DNA of 42,848 nt from Achromobacter dolens (GCF_902859745.1 NZ_CADIJW010000048.1:1-42848); one strand, 5' to 3'. Counted from the stretch's first letter, positions 1 through 11,534 are shown. The notes: generated by a model from the sequence alone, not told the origin. Numbers and translations are program-made.

Positions 1-1278
1 GGCGTTGGCCGGGCGCGAACGGGGCGCGCCGGCGTTGCCGCCGCGGCCGCCGTTACGGCCGCCGCCGCCACGCGGCTGGCGCGAGTCTTCGTCGCGTTCC
101 TGGCGTTCGAAGGCGGCGGCGCTGGTGGCGGGCGGGGTCCAGTCGGCCACCGGCTTGCGCTCGATGGTCTTCTTGATCAGGCGCTCGATGTCCTTGAGCA
201 GCTTGATCTCGCTGTTGTCCACCAGCGAGACCGCGGCGCCGGTGGCGCCCGCGCGGCCGGTGCGGCCGATGCGGTGCACGTAGTCTTCCGGCACGTTGGG
301 CAGTTCGAAGTTCACCACCTGGGGCAGTTGGTCGATGTCCAGGCCGCGGGCGGCGATGTCGGTGGCCACCAGCACCGTCACGGTGCCGTCCTTGAAGCCG
401 GCCAGCGCGCGGGTGCGGGCCGACTGGCTCTTATTGCCGTGGATCGCGGCGGCGGTCAGGCCGTCCTTGACCAGCTTTTCGGCCAGGCGGTTGGCGCCGT
501 GCTTGGTGCGCGTGAACACCAGCACCTGGTGCCAGCCGCTTTCGCGGATGATGTGGCTGATGAGGTCGCGCTTGTGGTGCTGTTCGACCAGGTGCACCGT
601 CTGGGTGACCAGTTCGGTGGCGGTGTTGCGCGGGGTGACCGAGACTTCGCCCGGGTTGTTCAGCACGCCGCGCGCCAGCGCGCGGATCTCATCCGAGAAG
701 GTGGCCGAGAACAGCAGGTTCTGGCGCTGCTTGGGCAGCAGGGCCAGGATCTTGCGGATGTCGCGGATGAAGCCCATGTCGAGCATGCGGTCGGCTTCGT
801 CCAGCACCAGGATCTCGACGCCGGACAGGTCGACCGTCTTCTGGCCGCAGTGGTCCAGCAGGCGGCCGGGGGTGGCCACCAGGATGTCCAGCGGCTTGCG
901 CAGGGCGGAGATCTGGGGGTTGATGTTGACGCCGCCGAACATCACCATGGACGTCAGCGAGGTGTGCTTGCCGTAGGTCTGCACCGATTCGGCCACCTGC
1001 GCGGTCAGTTCGCGCGTCGGCGTCAGGATCAGGCAGCGCGGGCGGCCGGCCTTGCGGGCTTCCGGCTTGCGCTGCATCAGCAGATGCAGGATGGGCAGCG
1101 TGAAGCCGGCGGTCTTGCCGGTGCCGGTCTGGGCGGCGGCCAGCAGGTCGCCGCCCTTGAGGACCTGCGGAATCGCCTGGGCCTGGATGGGGGTGGGCGC
1201 GGTGTAGCCGGTATCGGCAATGGCGCGCAACAGGGAATCGGCCAGCCCGAGGTCGGCGAAAGAGGAAGAGGTAGTCAA
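1..1278 (-). CDS. rhlE: DEAD-box ATP-dependent RNA helicase, RhlE type (C-terminus cut by window edge)
   Basis: An ATP-dependent RNA helicase that would remodel RNA duplexes in the cytoplasm (ribosome assembly or mRNA turnover). Reading the minus strand gives 426 codons with every hallmark in order: Q motif around TPIQAQ (29-34), Walker A AQTGTGKT (49-56), PTRE (87-90), DEAD (160-163), SAT (191-193) and HRIGRTGR (335-342), then a tail rich in Gly, Arg and Asn that reaches the window edge. No ATG is available. I chose TTG at 1278, which follows GGAG and gives [11 protein letters not shown] just before the helicase core. The stop codon lies outside the window. RhlE is preferred over other DEAD-box types because of the short N-terminus and glycine/arginine-rich tail; subfamily assignment is less certain than the helicase call. 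Confidence 0.93.
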   Translation of the reverse strand, partial: MTTSSSFADLGLADSLLRAIADTGYTAPTPIQAQAIPQVLKGGDLLAAAQTGTGKTAGFTLPILHLLMQRKPEARKAGRPRCLILTPTRELTAQVAESVQTYGKHTSLTSMVMFGGVNINPQISALRKPLDILVATPGRLLDHCGQKTVDLSGVEILVLDEADRMLDMGFIRDIRKILALLPKQRQNLLFSATFSDEIRALARGVLNNPGEVSVTPRNTATELVTQTVHLVEQHHKRDLISHIIRESGWHQVLVFTRTKHGANRLAEKLVKDGLTAAAIHGNKSQSARTRALAGFKDGTVTVLVATDIAARGLDIDQLPQVVNFELPNVPEDYVHRIGRTGRAGATGAAVSLVDNSEIKLLKDIERLIKKTIERKPVADWTPPATSAAAFERQERDEDSRQPRGGGGRNGGRGGNAGAPRSRPANA

Positions 1279-1491
1279 AACAACTCCAGCGGCAGCCCGT
1301 CGCTCAAGTTGAGAGACTCCAATCCAGGCGGACGAATAAGGAGAAAAGGGAAGCGCCCCGGAGGGCGAAGCTTGGCGGCGAAGTGCCTAGCGGACGCGTG
1401 CAGATTGGCAAAGCACGCAAAGCCATTGTAGCCGATGCGGCGCCGCGGCATGTGGCGCACACGGTCTGCGGTATAGCTGCGTAACATTTTG

Positions 1492-1542
1492 CACTAATCG
1501 TGTACGAAATTAGTGTAATCCCTAAGCCGGCCTCCCTATAAT
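1492..1542 (+). promoter_or_regulatory. Candidate promoter with operator-like inverted repeat, upstream of the first DUF945 gene
   Basis: The 304-base gap between the divergent helicase gene and the DUF945 gene at 1583 holds a perfect TATAAT at 1537-1542. The matching -35 position (about 1514-1519, tgtaat) is weak. A perfect 7-bp inverted repeat, CACTAAT at 1492-1498 and ATTAGTG at 1509-1515, overlaps this -35 position. It could bind a regulator, but none is identified. Nothing else in the gap looks like a gene. Promoter assignment is inference from sequence only. Confidence 0.4.
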
Positions 1543-1582
1543 CCGATCGCTTACCTCCATCACACAAGAATTAAGGGTTGCT

Positions 1583-3055
1583 ATGAAAAAGGCGGCAATA
1601 GCGGGTCTGGTCGTTGCACTGGGTGCGATTTGGACCGGCACGGCCTGGTACACCGGCCAGAAGGCCGAAGCGTTCGTGAAGCAGTCGATCGAAGACGGCA
1701 ACGTCGAACTGCGCAAGTTCGGTGAAAAGTGGGGCGTGACGCCGGTGATCGAACTGATGTCGTTCGAGCGCGGCGTGTTTTCGTCCACCGAGCGCTACCG
1801 CGTCAAGTTCACGCTGCCCGCCAAGGATGGCAAGCCGGCCGAGGAGCGTGAACTCCAGTTCGTCGAACACCTGTCGCACGGCCCGTTCCCGTTCTCGAAC
1901 CTGGCCTCGGGCAAGCTGGCCCCGGCCATGGTCGCGAGCCGCTTCCAGATCGAGGAGACCCCGGCCGTCAAGGGCTGGTTCGCCGCCACCAAGGGCGCCA
2001 CGCCGCTGACGGGCGCCTATAGCGTCAGCTACGGCAAGCAGGTCACCGGCACGTTCAACCTGGCCCCGGCCGAAGCCTCGACCGACAAGACCAAGCTGAC
2101 CTTCGCCGGCATGGCGGCCGATGTCGACTTCGACACCAACACCAAGCACGGCGTGCTGGCGCTCAAGAGCGATGGCGTGACGCTGGCCGGCCCCGCCGGC
2201 GATAGCGATATCGTGGGCATGGCGGTCAAGGGCATCACGCTCAACAGCGACCTGACCCCGGGCAAGAACGACATGGCCATGGGCAGCCAGAAGCTGGTCC
2301 TCAAGGAATGGACCATCACGTCCCAGACCAAGCCGCCGGTGCTGCTCAAGGACACCAGCGTTGCCGTGGACCTGTCCGAGGCCGATACCGGCGTGAATGC
2401 CAAGATGGTGCTGGACTTTGGCATGATCAACGTCCAGGCAAAGGACATGGCGGGCCTGCAGTTGGCCATCGGCATGAAGAACATGGACCCCAAGGCGCTC
2501 AAGGCCCTGAACGACGTGTACGAGTCTTCGTCGCGCCGCATGATGCAAAGCGGCGGCCAGGAGGGTTCTTCCGAGTTCACGCCCGAAGAACAGCAGATCC
2601 TGAAGACCAACGTCGAACTGCTGCTGGCCGGCAATCCCAGCCTGTCGGTGTCGCCGCTGCAGGTGCGCACCGCCAACGGCACCTCGACCTTCAACCTGGA
2701 CGTGGACCTGGCCAAGCCGGCCTCGACCGACAAGCCGGCAAGCGACCTGGCCATGGAAGCCATTCGCAAGCTCAACGCCAAACTGATCCTGTCCAAGGCC
2801 AATCTGGCCGACCTGATGGCGATCGAGCCGCAGACGCGCGGCGTGCCGGCCGACCGCGCCGTCCAGACCGCCAAGGGCCAGGCCGAAATGGTCGGCACCA
2901 TGGCGGTGGCGATGGGCGTGGCCAAGGCGGAAAACGACAACATCGTTTCCTACCTCAACTACGCCGACGGCCAAGTGGACTTCAACGGCAAGAAGATGCC
3001 GCTGCAGCAGTTCATGATGATGGTCATGAGCGGCGCGATGGGCGGCATGCGCTAA
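1583..3055 (+). CDS. DUF945 (YdgA-like) family protein
   Basis: A 490-residue protein of the YdgA/DUF945 family, inner-membrane anchored proteins of unknown biochemical role. The N-terminus (MKKAAIAGLVVALGAIWTG) is a signal anchor, followed by the family-typical TAWYTG. Other shared features are ERGVFSS near residue 60, HGPFPF near residue 100, and a C-terminal stretch with YADGQVDFNGKKMPLQQF that closely resembles the end of E. coli YdgA. The start ATG has an AAGGG ribosome-binding site. The next gene on the same strand is a paralogue, and a strong terminator sits between the two. The family assignment is firm; function is unknown. Confidence 0.88.
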   Translation: MKKAAIAGLVVALGAIWTGTAWYTGQKAEAFVKQSIEDGNVELRKFGEKWGVTPVIELMSFERGVFSSTERYRVKFTLPAKDGKPAEERELQFVEHLSHGPFPFSNLASGKLAPAMVASRFQIEETPAVKGWFAATKGATPLTGAYSVSYGKQVTGTFNLAPAEASTDKTKLTFAGMAADVDFDTNTKHGVLALKSDGVTLAGPAGDSDIVGMAVKGITLNSDLTPGKNDMAMGSQKLVLKEWTITSQTKPPVLLKDTSVAVDLSEADTGVNAKMVLDFGMINVQAKDMAGLQLAIGMKNMDPKALKALNDVYESSSRRMMQSGGQEGSSEFTPEEQQILKTNVELLLAGNPSLSVSPLQVRTANGTSTFNLDVDLAKPASTDKPASDLAMEAIRKLNAKLILSKANLADLMAIEPQTRGVPADRAVQTAKGQAEMVGTMAVAMGVAKAENDNIVSYLNYADGQVDFNGKKMPLQQFMMMVMSGAMGGMR

Positions 3056-3100
3056 GGCGCGGGCAAGACCCCGGCGCCGGCATGATGCCGGCGCCCCACG

Positions 3101-3137
3101 CGGGCTGCGGCGCCTTAGGGCGCGGCAGCCCGTTTTT
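3101..3137 (+). terminator. Rho-independent terminator after first DUF945 gene
   Basis: CGGGCTGC at 3101-3108 pairs with GCAGCCCG at 3125-3132, with further GC pairing inside, followed directly by TTTTT. Just upstream, 3073-3095 is an almost perfect GC-rich palindrome (GGCGCCGGCAT, one base, ATGCCGGCGCC). Together they separate the two DUF945 genes, so the second probably has its own promoter or depends on read-through. Confidence 0.75.
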
Positions 3138-3206
3138 CATGCGCGGCGTATGCTGGCGGCTTCGGTTCATGCGGGACCGGCGCAATTGGGAAGCGGGAAG
3201 GACATC

Positions 3207-4646
3207 ATGCGGAAATGGGTGGCGGTGGGTTGCACCGTGCTGGCATTGGGCGCGATCTGGACAGGCACGGCCTGGTACACCGGCAAGCAGCTCGAGAGCG
3301 GCATGGCGCAGTTGGCCGAAAGCGCCGACGCGCAGGCGCGGCTGATCGGCGCGAAGCTGGGCGAGACGCTGTCGTTCGAACAACTGTCGTACGAACGCGG
3401 CGTGTTCACGTCGCAAGCGCGCTATCGGCTGAAGGCGCAGCCCTTGGCCAAGGATGGCCCCGGCGCGACGGGACGCGACTACGAGATAGTGGTGTGCCTG
3501 GATCACGGGCCGTTCCCGCGGTACCGCCTGTTGCAGGGCCATCTGTTTCCGGCCATGGCCGCAGCCCGCGCCGAGTTGGCGCCCACGCCGTCGCTGGAAA
3601 CCTGGTTCGCCGCCGCGCAGGGCGGCGTGCCGATGACGGCCGAGGCCGTGGCGGGGTATGGCCGCGACATCGCGGCTTCCCTGGCGTTGGCGCCTGTCGA
3701 GCGCGCGCGCGACGAGTCCCGCTTCAGTTTCTCGGGCCTGACGCTGCAGACCGACGTTGCCGCCGGCGGCAAACACACCGTCGTGACGATCCGCTCGGAC
3801 CGGGCCGACCTGTTCGAGCCGTTCATCAAAGACGGCGCGAACCACACGCGCCGGTTGGCCATGCGTGACCTGGCGATAAGGTACGACGCGACCCGCGCCA
3901 GCGACGAGACGGGCGTGGCCACGACCCGTGCGACCCTCAAGCAATGGACCGCCGAGATCGACGGCGAGCCGGTCACCCTGCGTGACGTCGCGGTGAACCT
4001 TGACGCCAGCGGCGCCGACAGCGCCATGCAAGGCAAGCTGGCCGTGCAGGTGGCGGGCATCGACACCCGCGCCGGACAGGTGGCCAACCTGCGCCTGGCG
4101 GCTGAGGCGCACAACCTGGACCTGGTGTCGTTTCGCGGGTTCCGCGACACCATGGAGGCCACGAAAGATGGCGGCGGCAGTATGAGCGACAAGATGGTGG
4201 GGGCAGGTCATGTGATGAAGTTTCTGTTGGCCGAACCTGGCTTCTCGCTGGCGCCGTTGCAGATCGATACCGCCAACGGCAGCGCCACGCTGCAACTGGC
4301 GGTGGGCCTGGCCGCGCCGACGCTGTGGAATCACTCGCCGGCCGCGGTGGTCAAGGAGACCGTGCGCAAGTTCGACGCGCGGCTGTCGGTGCCGGTTGCC
4401 AGCGTGGCCGACCTCATCGCCGTGCGCCTGCAGGCCGACGGCATGGCCGAGGCCGCCGCCCGCGACGCCGCGCGCCGGCAGGCCGATGGCGTGCGCGACC
4501 GCATCGTGGGCAGTCAATGGGGGCGCCTGGAAGACGGCAAGCTGCTGGCGAGCCTGAGCTACGCGGGCGGCCAGGTCGATTTCAATGGAGAGCGCATGTC
4601 GCTCGAGACCTTCCTGGCCTGGCTGATGTCGCGGGGCGTGAAGTAA
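3207..4646 (+). CDS. DUF945 (YdgA-like) family protein, paralogue of the preceding gene
   Basis: A 479-residue second copy of the DUF945 family. It shares the anchor and TGTAWYTGK pattern, ERGVFTSQARYR, HGPFPRYRL, and a C-terminus with YAGGQVDFNGERMSLETF. I placed the start at the ATG at 3207, preceded by GGGAAGGA, because it aligns with the N-terminus of the upstream paralogue. An in-frame ATG at 3150 would add 19 unrelated residues. The two proteins are clearly homologous but diverged, pointing to an old tandem duplication. Role unknown. Confidence 0.87.
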   Translation: MRKWVAVGCTVLALGAIWTGTAWYTGKQLESGMAQLAESADAQARLIGAKLGETLSFEQLSYERGVFTSQARYRLKAQPLAKDGPGATGRDYEIVVCLDHGPFPRYRLLQGHLFPAMAAARAELAPTPSLETWFAAAQGGVPMTAEAVAGYGRDIAASLALAPVERARDESRFSFSGLTLQTDVAAGGKHTVVTIRSDRADLFEPFIKDGANHTRRLAMRDLAIRYDATRASDETGVATTRATLKQWTAEIDGEPVTLRDVAVNLDASGADSAMQGKLAVQVAGIDTRAGQVANLRLAAEAHNLDLVSFRGFRDTMEATKDGGGSMSDKMVGAGHVMKFLLAEPGFSLAPLQIDTANGSATLQLAVGLAAPTLWNHSPAAVVKETVRKFDARLSVPVASVADLIAVRLQADGMAEAAARDAARRQADGVRDRIVGSQWGRLEDGKLLASLSYAGGQVDFNGERMSLETFLAWLMSRGVK

Positions 4647-4649
4647 AGC

Positions 4650-4672
4650 CTGCGCCCGACTCGCGGGCGCAG
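4650..4672. terminator. Hairpin between convergent genes
   Basis: CTGCGCCCG at 4650-4658 pairs perfectly with CGGGCGCAG at 4664-4672 around a 5-base loop, in the 30-base gap between the convergent DUF945 and amidohydrolase genes. There is no T-run on either strand, so it would be a weak or factor-dependent terminator. Confidence 0.4.
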
Positions 4673-4676
4673 CGCG

Positions 4677-5885
4677 TCAGGCCGGCAAGGCGCCCGCCAC
4701 CACGTCGCCGTTGCGCAGTACCGCCACATGGAAGCGCTTGTCGGCGGCCCGCATGATGTCCTCGGTCGGGTCGCCGCGCACCAGCAGCAGGTCCGCCACG
4801 GCGCCCTGCTGCACCACGCCATGGCCGTCCATGCCCATCAGGTCATGGCCGCGCGAGGTGGCGGCAATAAGGGCGTCGACCGGTGTCATGCCGAATTCCA
4901 CCATGTAGGCCAGCTCCATCGCGTTCTCGCCATGCAGGTTGAACGGCGTGCCGGCATCCGTGCCCAGCGCGATGCGTCCGCCGGCCCTGTAGTACATCTG
5001 GATCGATTCGCGATGGCGCTGCTCCACCGCGCGCGCCTTTTCCACGGCATAGGCGGGAATGCCGTTGTCGGCGTTGGCGACGATGTTGCGCACGGCCGCG
5101 ATGGTCGGCACCAGGTAGGTTTCGGCCGCGAGCATTTCCTCCAGGCACTGCGCGTCCATGAAGATGCCGTGCTCGATCGAGTCGATGCCGGCGCGCACCG
5201 CGTTCAGGATGCCCTGCGTGCCTTGCGCATGGCTGGCGGTGCTCTTGCGAAAGCGCTTGGCTTCGTGCACGCCCGCCTTCATTTCGTCGAAGCTGTAGTG
5301 CGCATCCATCGGGCTCACGCCCGGCGTCATGACGCCGCCGGTGGCCATGATCTTGACCAGGTCGCAGCCGGCGTGGACCTGCTCGCGCACCGCCTTCACC
5401 ACTTCTTCGCAGCCGTCGGCGACGCGGCCGATGCGGTTGCCGTGGCCGCCCGTCATGCAGATGATGCGCCCCGAGGCCTTGATGGTCGGGCCCGGGAACA
5501 CGCCGCGCGCAATGGCGTCGCGCACGCCGAATTCCAGGTAGTCCTTGCCGCCGCAATCGCGCAGCGCCGTGAAGCCGCCGCGCAGCGCGGCTTGCGCGTT
5601 CTCCAGCGCGGTCAGCGTAATCTGGGCCGGGCCTTGTTTCGACATCTGCGTCTGCGGGTCGGCGCCGCCGGTGTAGACCAGGTGCACGTGGCAGTCGGCC
5701 ATGCCGGGCATCAGCGTCATGCCCGTGGTGTCGATGCGCCGCCCGGCGAAGCCGTTGAATTCGGCGGCCGGCGCCACCCGCGTGACCTGCCTGCCCTCGA
5801 CCAGCACGCCATGGCCCGGCAGCATTGCGCCATGTCCGTCGAACACCTTGCCGCCGATGAAGAGGGTCTGTGGCAACGCACTCAT
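4677..5885 (-). CDS. Metal-dependent amidohydrolase (imidazolonepropionase/prolidase-like)
   Basis: A 402-residue member of the amidohydrolase superfamily (COG1228-like), cytoplasmic and predicted to bind one or two divalent metals. Metal-ligand motifs are visible in order: HVH at 66-68, a candidate carbamylated lysine K178 in DLVKIMATGG, H219 in SHAQG, H239 in EHG, and D310 in LGTDAG. It starts 28 bases after the double-ATPase gene of a peptide importer and is the last gene of that operon, which suggests the imported compound (a peptide or cyclic amide) is its substrate. Relatives include Xaa-Pro dipeptidases and imidazolonepropionase-like enzymes; the substrate cannot be read from sequence. 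Confidence 0.85.
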   Translation of the reverse strand: MSALPQTLFIGGKVFDGHGAMLPGHGVLVEGRQVTRVAPAAEFNGFAGRRIDTTGMTLMPGMADCHVHLVYTGGADPQTQMSKQGPAQITLTALENAQAALRGGFTALRDCGGKDYLEFGVRDAIARGVFPGPTIKASGRIICMTGGHGNRIGRVADGCEEVVKAVREQVHAGCDLVKIMATGGVMTPGVSPMDAHYSFDEMKAGVHEAKRFRKSTASHAQGTQGILNAVRAGIDSIEHGIFMDAQCLEEMLAAETYLVPTIAAVRNIVANADNGIPAYAVEKARAVEQRHRESIQMYYRAGGRIALGTDAGTPFNLHGENAMELAYMVEFGMTPVDALIAATSRGHDLMGMDGHGVVQQGAVADLLLVRGDPTEDIMRAADKRFHVAVLRNGDVVAGALPA

Positions 5886-5913
5886 GTCTCGCTCCTTGTC
5901 GTGTGGGTGAGGC

Positions 5914-7641
<1,728 letters not shown>

Positions 7642-7648
7642 GGCATCC

Positions 7649-8575
7649 TCAGCGCAGCTTGGGGTTGAGCGCGTCGCGCAGCCAGTCGCCCAGCAGGTTG
7701 ACCGACAGCACCAGCGCGACCAGCGCGATGCCAGGGAAGATCGAGATCCACCACATGCCCGAGAACAGGTAGCTGTTGCCGATGCGGATCAGCGTGCCCA
7801 GCGACGGCGCGGTCGGCGGCACGCCCACGCCCAGGAACGACAGCGTGGCTTCGGTGATGATGGCGATCGCCAGGTGGATGGTGGCGATCACCAGCACCGG
7901 CCCCATGACGTTGGGCAGGATGTGGCGGCGCAGGATGGTGACCGGGCCGATGCCGATCAGCCGCGCTGCCTGCACGTATTCCTTGTTGCGTTCCACCAGC
8001 GTCGAGCCGCGCACGGTGCGGGCATACTGGACCCAGCCCGAGATGCCGATGGCGAAGATCAGCACGTACAGGGCCAGTTCGTCGTGCATGTCGCGCGGCA
8101 GAAGGCCGCGCGCCACGCCGTCGATCAGCAGCGCCACCAGGATGGCGGGGAACGATAGCTGCACGTCGGCGATACGCATGATGAAGCTGTCGACTCGGCC
8201 ACCGGCGTAGCCGCTGATCAGGCCCAGCGTGACGCCCAGCACCATCGAGAACAGCACCGAGGCGAAGCCCACCAGCAGCGACACGCGCGAGCCATACAGC
8301 ACGGCCGAGAGGATGTCGCGGCCCTGGTCATCGGTGCCGAGCAGGAAGTCGGGGCTGCCGCCCTCCTGCCATGCTGGCGGGGTGTTGGCGTCCATGATGT
8401 TCAGGGAAGCCAGGTCGAACGGATTGTGCGGCGCCACCACCGGCGCGAACAGCGCGCCCAGCAGGATGGCCAGCGTGACGGCGGCGGCGACGATGGCGCC
8501 GGGCGAGCGCTTGAAGCTGTGCCAGAGGTCGCTGTCGGCGGCGCGCGCGAAGAAGGGAGCGATGCGGGCGTTCAT
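7649..8575 (-). CDS. Peptide-type ABC transporter permease (DppC/GsiD family)
   Basis: A 308-residue inner-membrane permease. It has an N-terminal transmembrane segment after a short cytoplasmic tail (KRSPGAIVAAAVTLAILLG), the DppC-type N-terminal domain with LLGTDDQGRD, and the binding-protein-dependent transport domain with an EAA-like loop near EATLSFLGVGVPP. Several hydrophobic segments follow. It is 12 bases downstream of the partner permease gene. Length and domain order match the DppC family. Confidence 0.92.
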   Translation of the reverse strand: MNARIAPFFARAADSDLWHSFKRSPGAIVAAAVTLAILLGALFAPVVAPHNPFDLASLNIMDANTPPAWQEGGSPDFLLGTDDQGRDILSAVLYGSRVSLLVGFASVLFSMVLGVTLGLISGYAGGRVDSFIMRIADVQLSFPAILVALLIDGVARGLLPRDMHDELALYVLIFAIGISGWVQYARTVRGSTLVERNKEYVQAARLIGIGPVTILRRHILPNVMGPVLVIATIHLAIAIITEATLSFLGVGVPPTAPSLGTLIRIGNSYLFSGMWWISIFPGIALVALVLSVNLLGDWLRDALNPKLR

Positions 8576-8587
8576 GAGGCGGTTCCC

Positions 8588-9559
8588 TTATTTGCTCTGC
8601 ACGCGCAGGCGCGGGTCGACGGCGAAATACAGCAGATCGACCACCAGGTTGATGACGACGAACATGAAGGCGATCAGCACCAGGTAGGCGGCCATCACCG
8701 GGATGTCCACCATGCTGATGGCCTGGATGAACAGCAGGCCCATGCCGGGCCACTGGAACACCGTCTCGGTGATGATGGCGAAGGCGATGATGGAACCGAG
8801 CTGCAGGCCGGTGATGGTAATGACGGGCACCATGGTGTTCTTGAGCGCATGGCGGAAATTGATCAGCCGCTCCGGCAGGCCGCGGGCGCGCGCGAACTTG
8901 ATGAAGTCGGCGCGCAGCACCTCCAGCATCTCGGCGCGCACCAGCCGCATGATCAGGGTCATCTGGAACAGCGCCAGCGTGATGGCCGGCATGATCAGCG
9001 CCAGCAGGCCGGATTTGGTCAGGAAGCCCGTGGTCCACCAGCCCAGCCCGACCACGTCGCCGCGCCCGAAGCTGGGCAGCCATCGCAACTGCACGCCGAA
9101 GAACAGGATCAGCAGGATGCCGATGAGGAAGGTGGGCAGCGAGATCCCGGCCAGCGAGATCGCCATGAAGGTCTTGGACAGCACGCCGTGGCGCTTGAGC
9201 GCGGTGTAGATGCCCATGGGGATGCCGAGCGCCAGCGCCATCACGGCGGAGACGAACGACAGCTCCAGCGTGGCCGGCAGGCGCTCTTCGAGCAGTTCGC
9301 TGACCGGCCGGCGATGGCGATAGGAAATGCCGAAGTCGCCGCGCACCGCGTTGGCGACGAAATGCGCGTACTGCACCACGAAGGGATCGTTCAGGCCCAA
9401 CTGTTCACGCAACTGTTCGCGCTGCTCGGGCGTGGTGTCCTGCCCCACCATGCTGGCGATCGGATCGCCGACATAGCGGAACATGGAGAACGCGATCAGC
9501 GCCACCGTCAACATCACCAGCACCGACTGGATCAGCCGCTGCGCAATAAAGGAAAGCAT
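8588..9559 (-). CDS. Peptide-type ABC transporter permease (DppB/GsiC family)
   Basis: A 323-residue inner-membrane permease that pairs with the DppC-like protein to form the channel. The N-terminus (MLSFIAQRLIQSVLVMLTVALIAF) is the typical first membrane helix of DppB proteins. It is followed by DPFVVQYAHFVANAVRGDFG and GISYRHRRPVSELLEERLPAT, conserved family stretches. The C-terminus ends in VDLLYFAVDPRLR, the usual end. It is second in the operon after the binding protein, with a 157-base gap upstream. Confidence 0.92.
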   Translation of the reverse strand: MLSFIAQRLIQSVLVMLTVALIAFSMFRYVGDPIASMVGQDTTPEQREQLREQLGLNDPFVVQYAHFVANAVRGDFGISYRHRRPVSELLEERLPATLELSFVSAVMALALGIPMGIYTALKRHGVLSKTFMAISLAGISLPTFLIGILLILFFGVQLRWLPSFGRGDVVGLGWWTTGFLTKSGLLALIMPAITLALFQMTLIMRLVRAEMLEVLRADFIKFARARGLPERLINFRHALKNTMVPVITITGLQLGSIIAFAIITETVFQWPGMGLLFIQAISMVDIPVMAAYLVLIAFMFVVINLVVDLLYFAVDPRLRVQSK

Positions 9560-9716
9560 GGTTGGATGCCCTCTTGGTCGGATAACGCCGGGCCGCGCGT
9601 TGCCGGTCGCGGCAAGCGGGGCTGGGCCGGGCGCGCCCGGACGGCTGGCGCCGTCGCGGGGGTCGCATCAAACACGGCGCCGTGCACGCCCTGCGGCGTG
9701 GCGCGGCGCCCGGGGA

Positions 9717-11324
9717 CTACGGCAGGACCACGTCGCGCAGGTCGAGCACGTCGTCGGCGCGCTGGATGACCTTGATGTTGTCCTTCACGCCCCACGACAT
9801 CGGCTGCTGGTGCAGCGGCAGGTAGCCGAAATCGCTGCGCACGATGCCGAAGGCTTCCTTGATCATCGCGTTGCGCTTGGCCTGGTCGGTCTCGACGCCG
9901 ATCTTGGCGGTGAGCTCGTCGACCTTCTTGTTGCAGTAGCCACCCAGGTTGAACTGGCCTGCCGCCGTCTTGGCGTCGCGGCACGCGGCCAGGTTCAGCA
10001 GCGTGTTGTGCGCGTCCGTCGAGCTAGGCGTCCATCCGAGCATGTACATGCTGGTCTGGTTGCCGGCCTGCAGCAGGATCTTGCCGAAGTACTTGGACTT
10101 GGTCTGCGCCAGCAGGTTGATCTTGATGCCGACGCGCGCCAGCATGCCGGCCACCGCCTGGCAGACCTTCTCGTCATTGACGTAGCGGTCGTTGGGGCAG
10201 TCCATGGTGACGGTGAAGCCCTTCGGATAACCGGCCTCGGCCAGCAGTTTCTTGGCGCGCTCCGGATCCGGCTTGTAGGGCGCGCCGAACGATTCGTCGT
10301 AGCCGTTGATGGCAGTGGCGATCAGCGAACCCAGCGGCTTGGCCGCGTTGCGCATGATCTTCTCGTTGATGGCCTTGGTGTCCACGGCCAGCACCACCGC
10401 TTCGCGCACCTTGGGATCCTTGAAGGGGTTCTTGCCCTTCACGTCCGAGAACAGCAGTTCGTCGCGGTCCTGGTCCATGCCGATGAAGATGGCGCGGGCC
10501 TCGGGCGCGGTCAGCGGCTTGACGCCCTTGGCGTCTTCCAGGCGCTTCCAGTCCTGCACCGGTACCGGCTGCACCAGGTCCATCTCGCCCGAGATCAGCG
10601 CGGCCACGCGCGTGGCCTCCTGCGTGATCGGCTGGAAGATGACCTCGTCGACGTTGGTCTTGATGTCCTTGTTCCAGTAGCCGTCGTAGCGCTTGAGCAC
10701 GGTCTTTACGTCCGGCTGGCGCGACACCAGCATGAACGGGCCGGTGCCGTTGGCGTTGAGATTGGCGTAGTTGCCCTGGTTGTCGCCCTTGACGTTGGTG
10801 GCCTCGGTGGTCTTGTTCTTCTCCGACCACGTCTTGCTCATGATGTAGAGGAACACCCATTCGCGCGGCAGGATCGGGTTGGGCGTGGGGGTGGTGACCT
10901 CGATGGTGTAGTCGTCGATCTTCTTGATGTCGGAGGCCTTGGCGCCGTAGCCCTTCATGTCGGAGCCCGGCGTCAGGCTGCGCTTCCAGGAGAAGATCAC
11001 GTCATCGGCGGTGAACGGCGAGCCGTCGTGGAACTTCACGCCCTTGCGCAGCTTGAAGACCCATTTGGTGGGCTCCGGGTTTTCCCAGCTCTCGGCCAGC
11101 AGCGGCGTCAGTTTCAGGTTGCCGTCATAACCGGCCAGCGTTTCGTAGATGTTGCCCTGGAAGCCCAGCGTGAACGTCTCGTTCAACGCCATCGGGTCCA
11201 TCGACGTGGCGTCGCCTTGATAAGACCAGTGGAAAGTCTTGGCGGCCGCGCCGGCGCTGAACGCCAACGAGGCCGTCAGTGCAGCCGCCAGCGCCGCTTG
11301 TTTCAGGTGGGGGAAAGTACGCAT
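9717..11324 (-). CDS. Periplasmic peptide-binding protein of the ABC importer (SBP family 5)
   Basis: A 535-residue extracellular solute-binding protein, family 5, that captures substrate in the periplasm. A Sec signal peptide is clear (MRTFPHLKQAALAAALTA, then SLAFSAGAAA before AKTFHWSYQGD). The family signature FHDGSPFTADDVIFSWKR is present. I chose the ATG at 11324, after GAGGG; an ATG at 11333 adds three residues, and further upstream starts would bury the signal peptide. It is the first gene of a minus-strand operon with two permeases, a fused ATPase and an amidohydrolase. Dipeptide, oligopeptide or glutathione-type ligands are possible. Confidence 0.92.
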   Translation of the reverse strand: MRTFPHLKQAALAAALTASLAFSAGAAAKTFHWSYQGDATSMDPMALNETFTLGFQGNIYETLAGYDGNLKLTPLLAESWENPEPTKWVFKLRKGVKFHDGSPFTADDVIFSWKRSLTPGSDMKGYGAKASDIKKIDDYTIEVTTPTPNPILPREWVFLYIMSKTWSEKNKTTEATNVKGDNQGNYANLNANGTGPFMLVSRQPDVKTVLKRYDGYWNKDIKTNVDEVIFQPITQEATRVAALISGEMDLVQPVPVQDWKRLEDAKGVKPLTAPEARAIFIGMDQDRDELLFSDVKGKNPFKDPKVREAVVLAVDTKAINEKIMRNAAKPLGSLIATAINGYDESFGAPYKPDPERAKKLLAEAGYPKGFTVTMDCPNDRYVNDEKVCQAVAGMLARVGIKINLLAQTKSKYFGKILLQAGNQTSMYMLGWTPSSTDAHNTLLNLAACRDAKTAAGQFNLGGYCNKKVDELTAKIGVETDQAKRNAMIKEAFGIVRSDFGYLPLHQQPMSWGVKDNIKVIQRADDVLDLRDVVLP

Positions 11325-11534
11325 AGCCCTCATGCTCCGTAATGCGCGGATAGCGCGACAGAAGTGATAGGGCCCTGGCCCCACGGGGAGCCGGGGCATG
11401 GCGTTGCTGCTACGAGGAAAGGCGGTTCACGGTAGATCCAACCCCTTGTGATTGTCATGGCGGGATGGACCGCACCGATGCAGAACGAATCTTATAGATC
11501 GATTCGTTTAAGCGTCAATCGGTTTGGGTTGGGG

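Noticed and set aside
274-1431. Long plus-strand open frame opposite the helicase
   Set aside because: It lies antisense to a clear DEAD-box helicase, and its His/Gln/Gly-rich composition is typical of the reverse frame of GC-rich genes.
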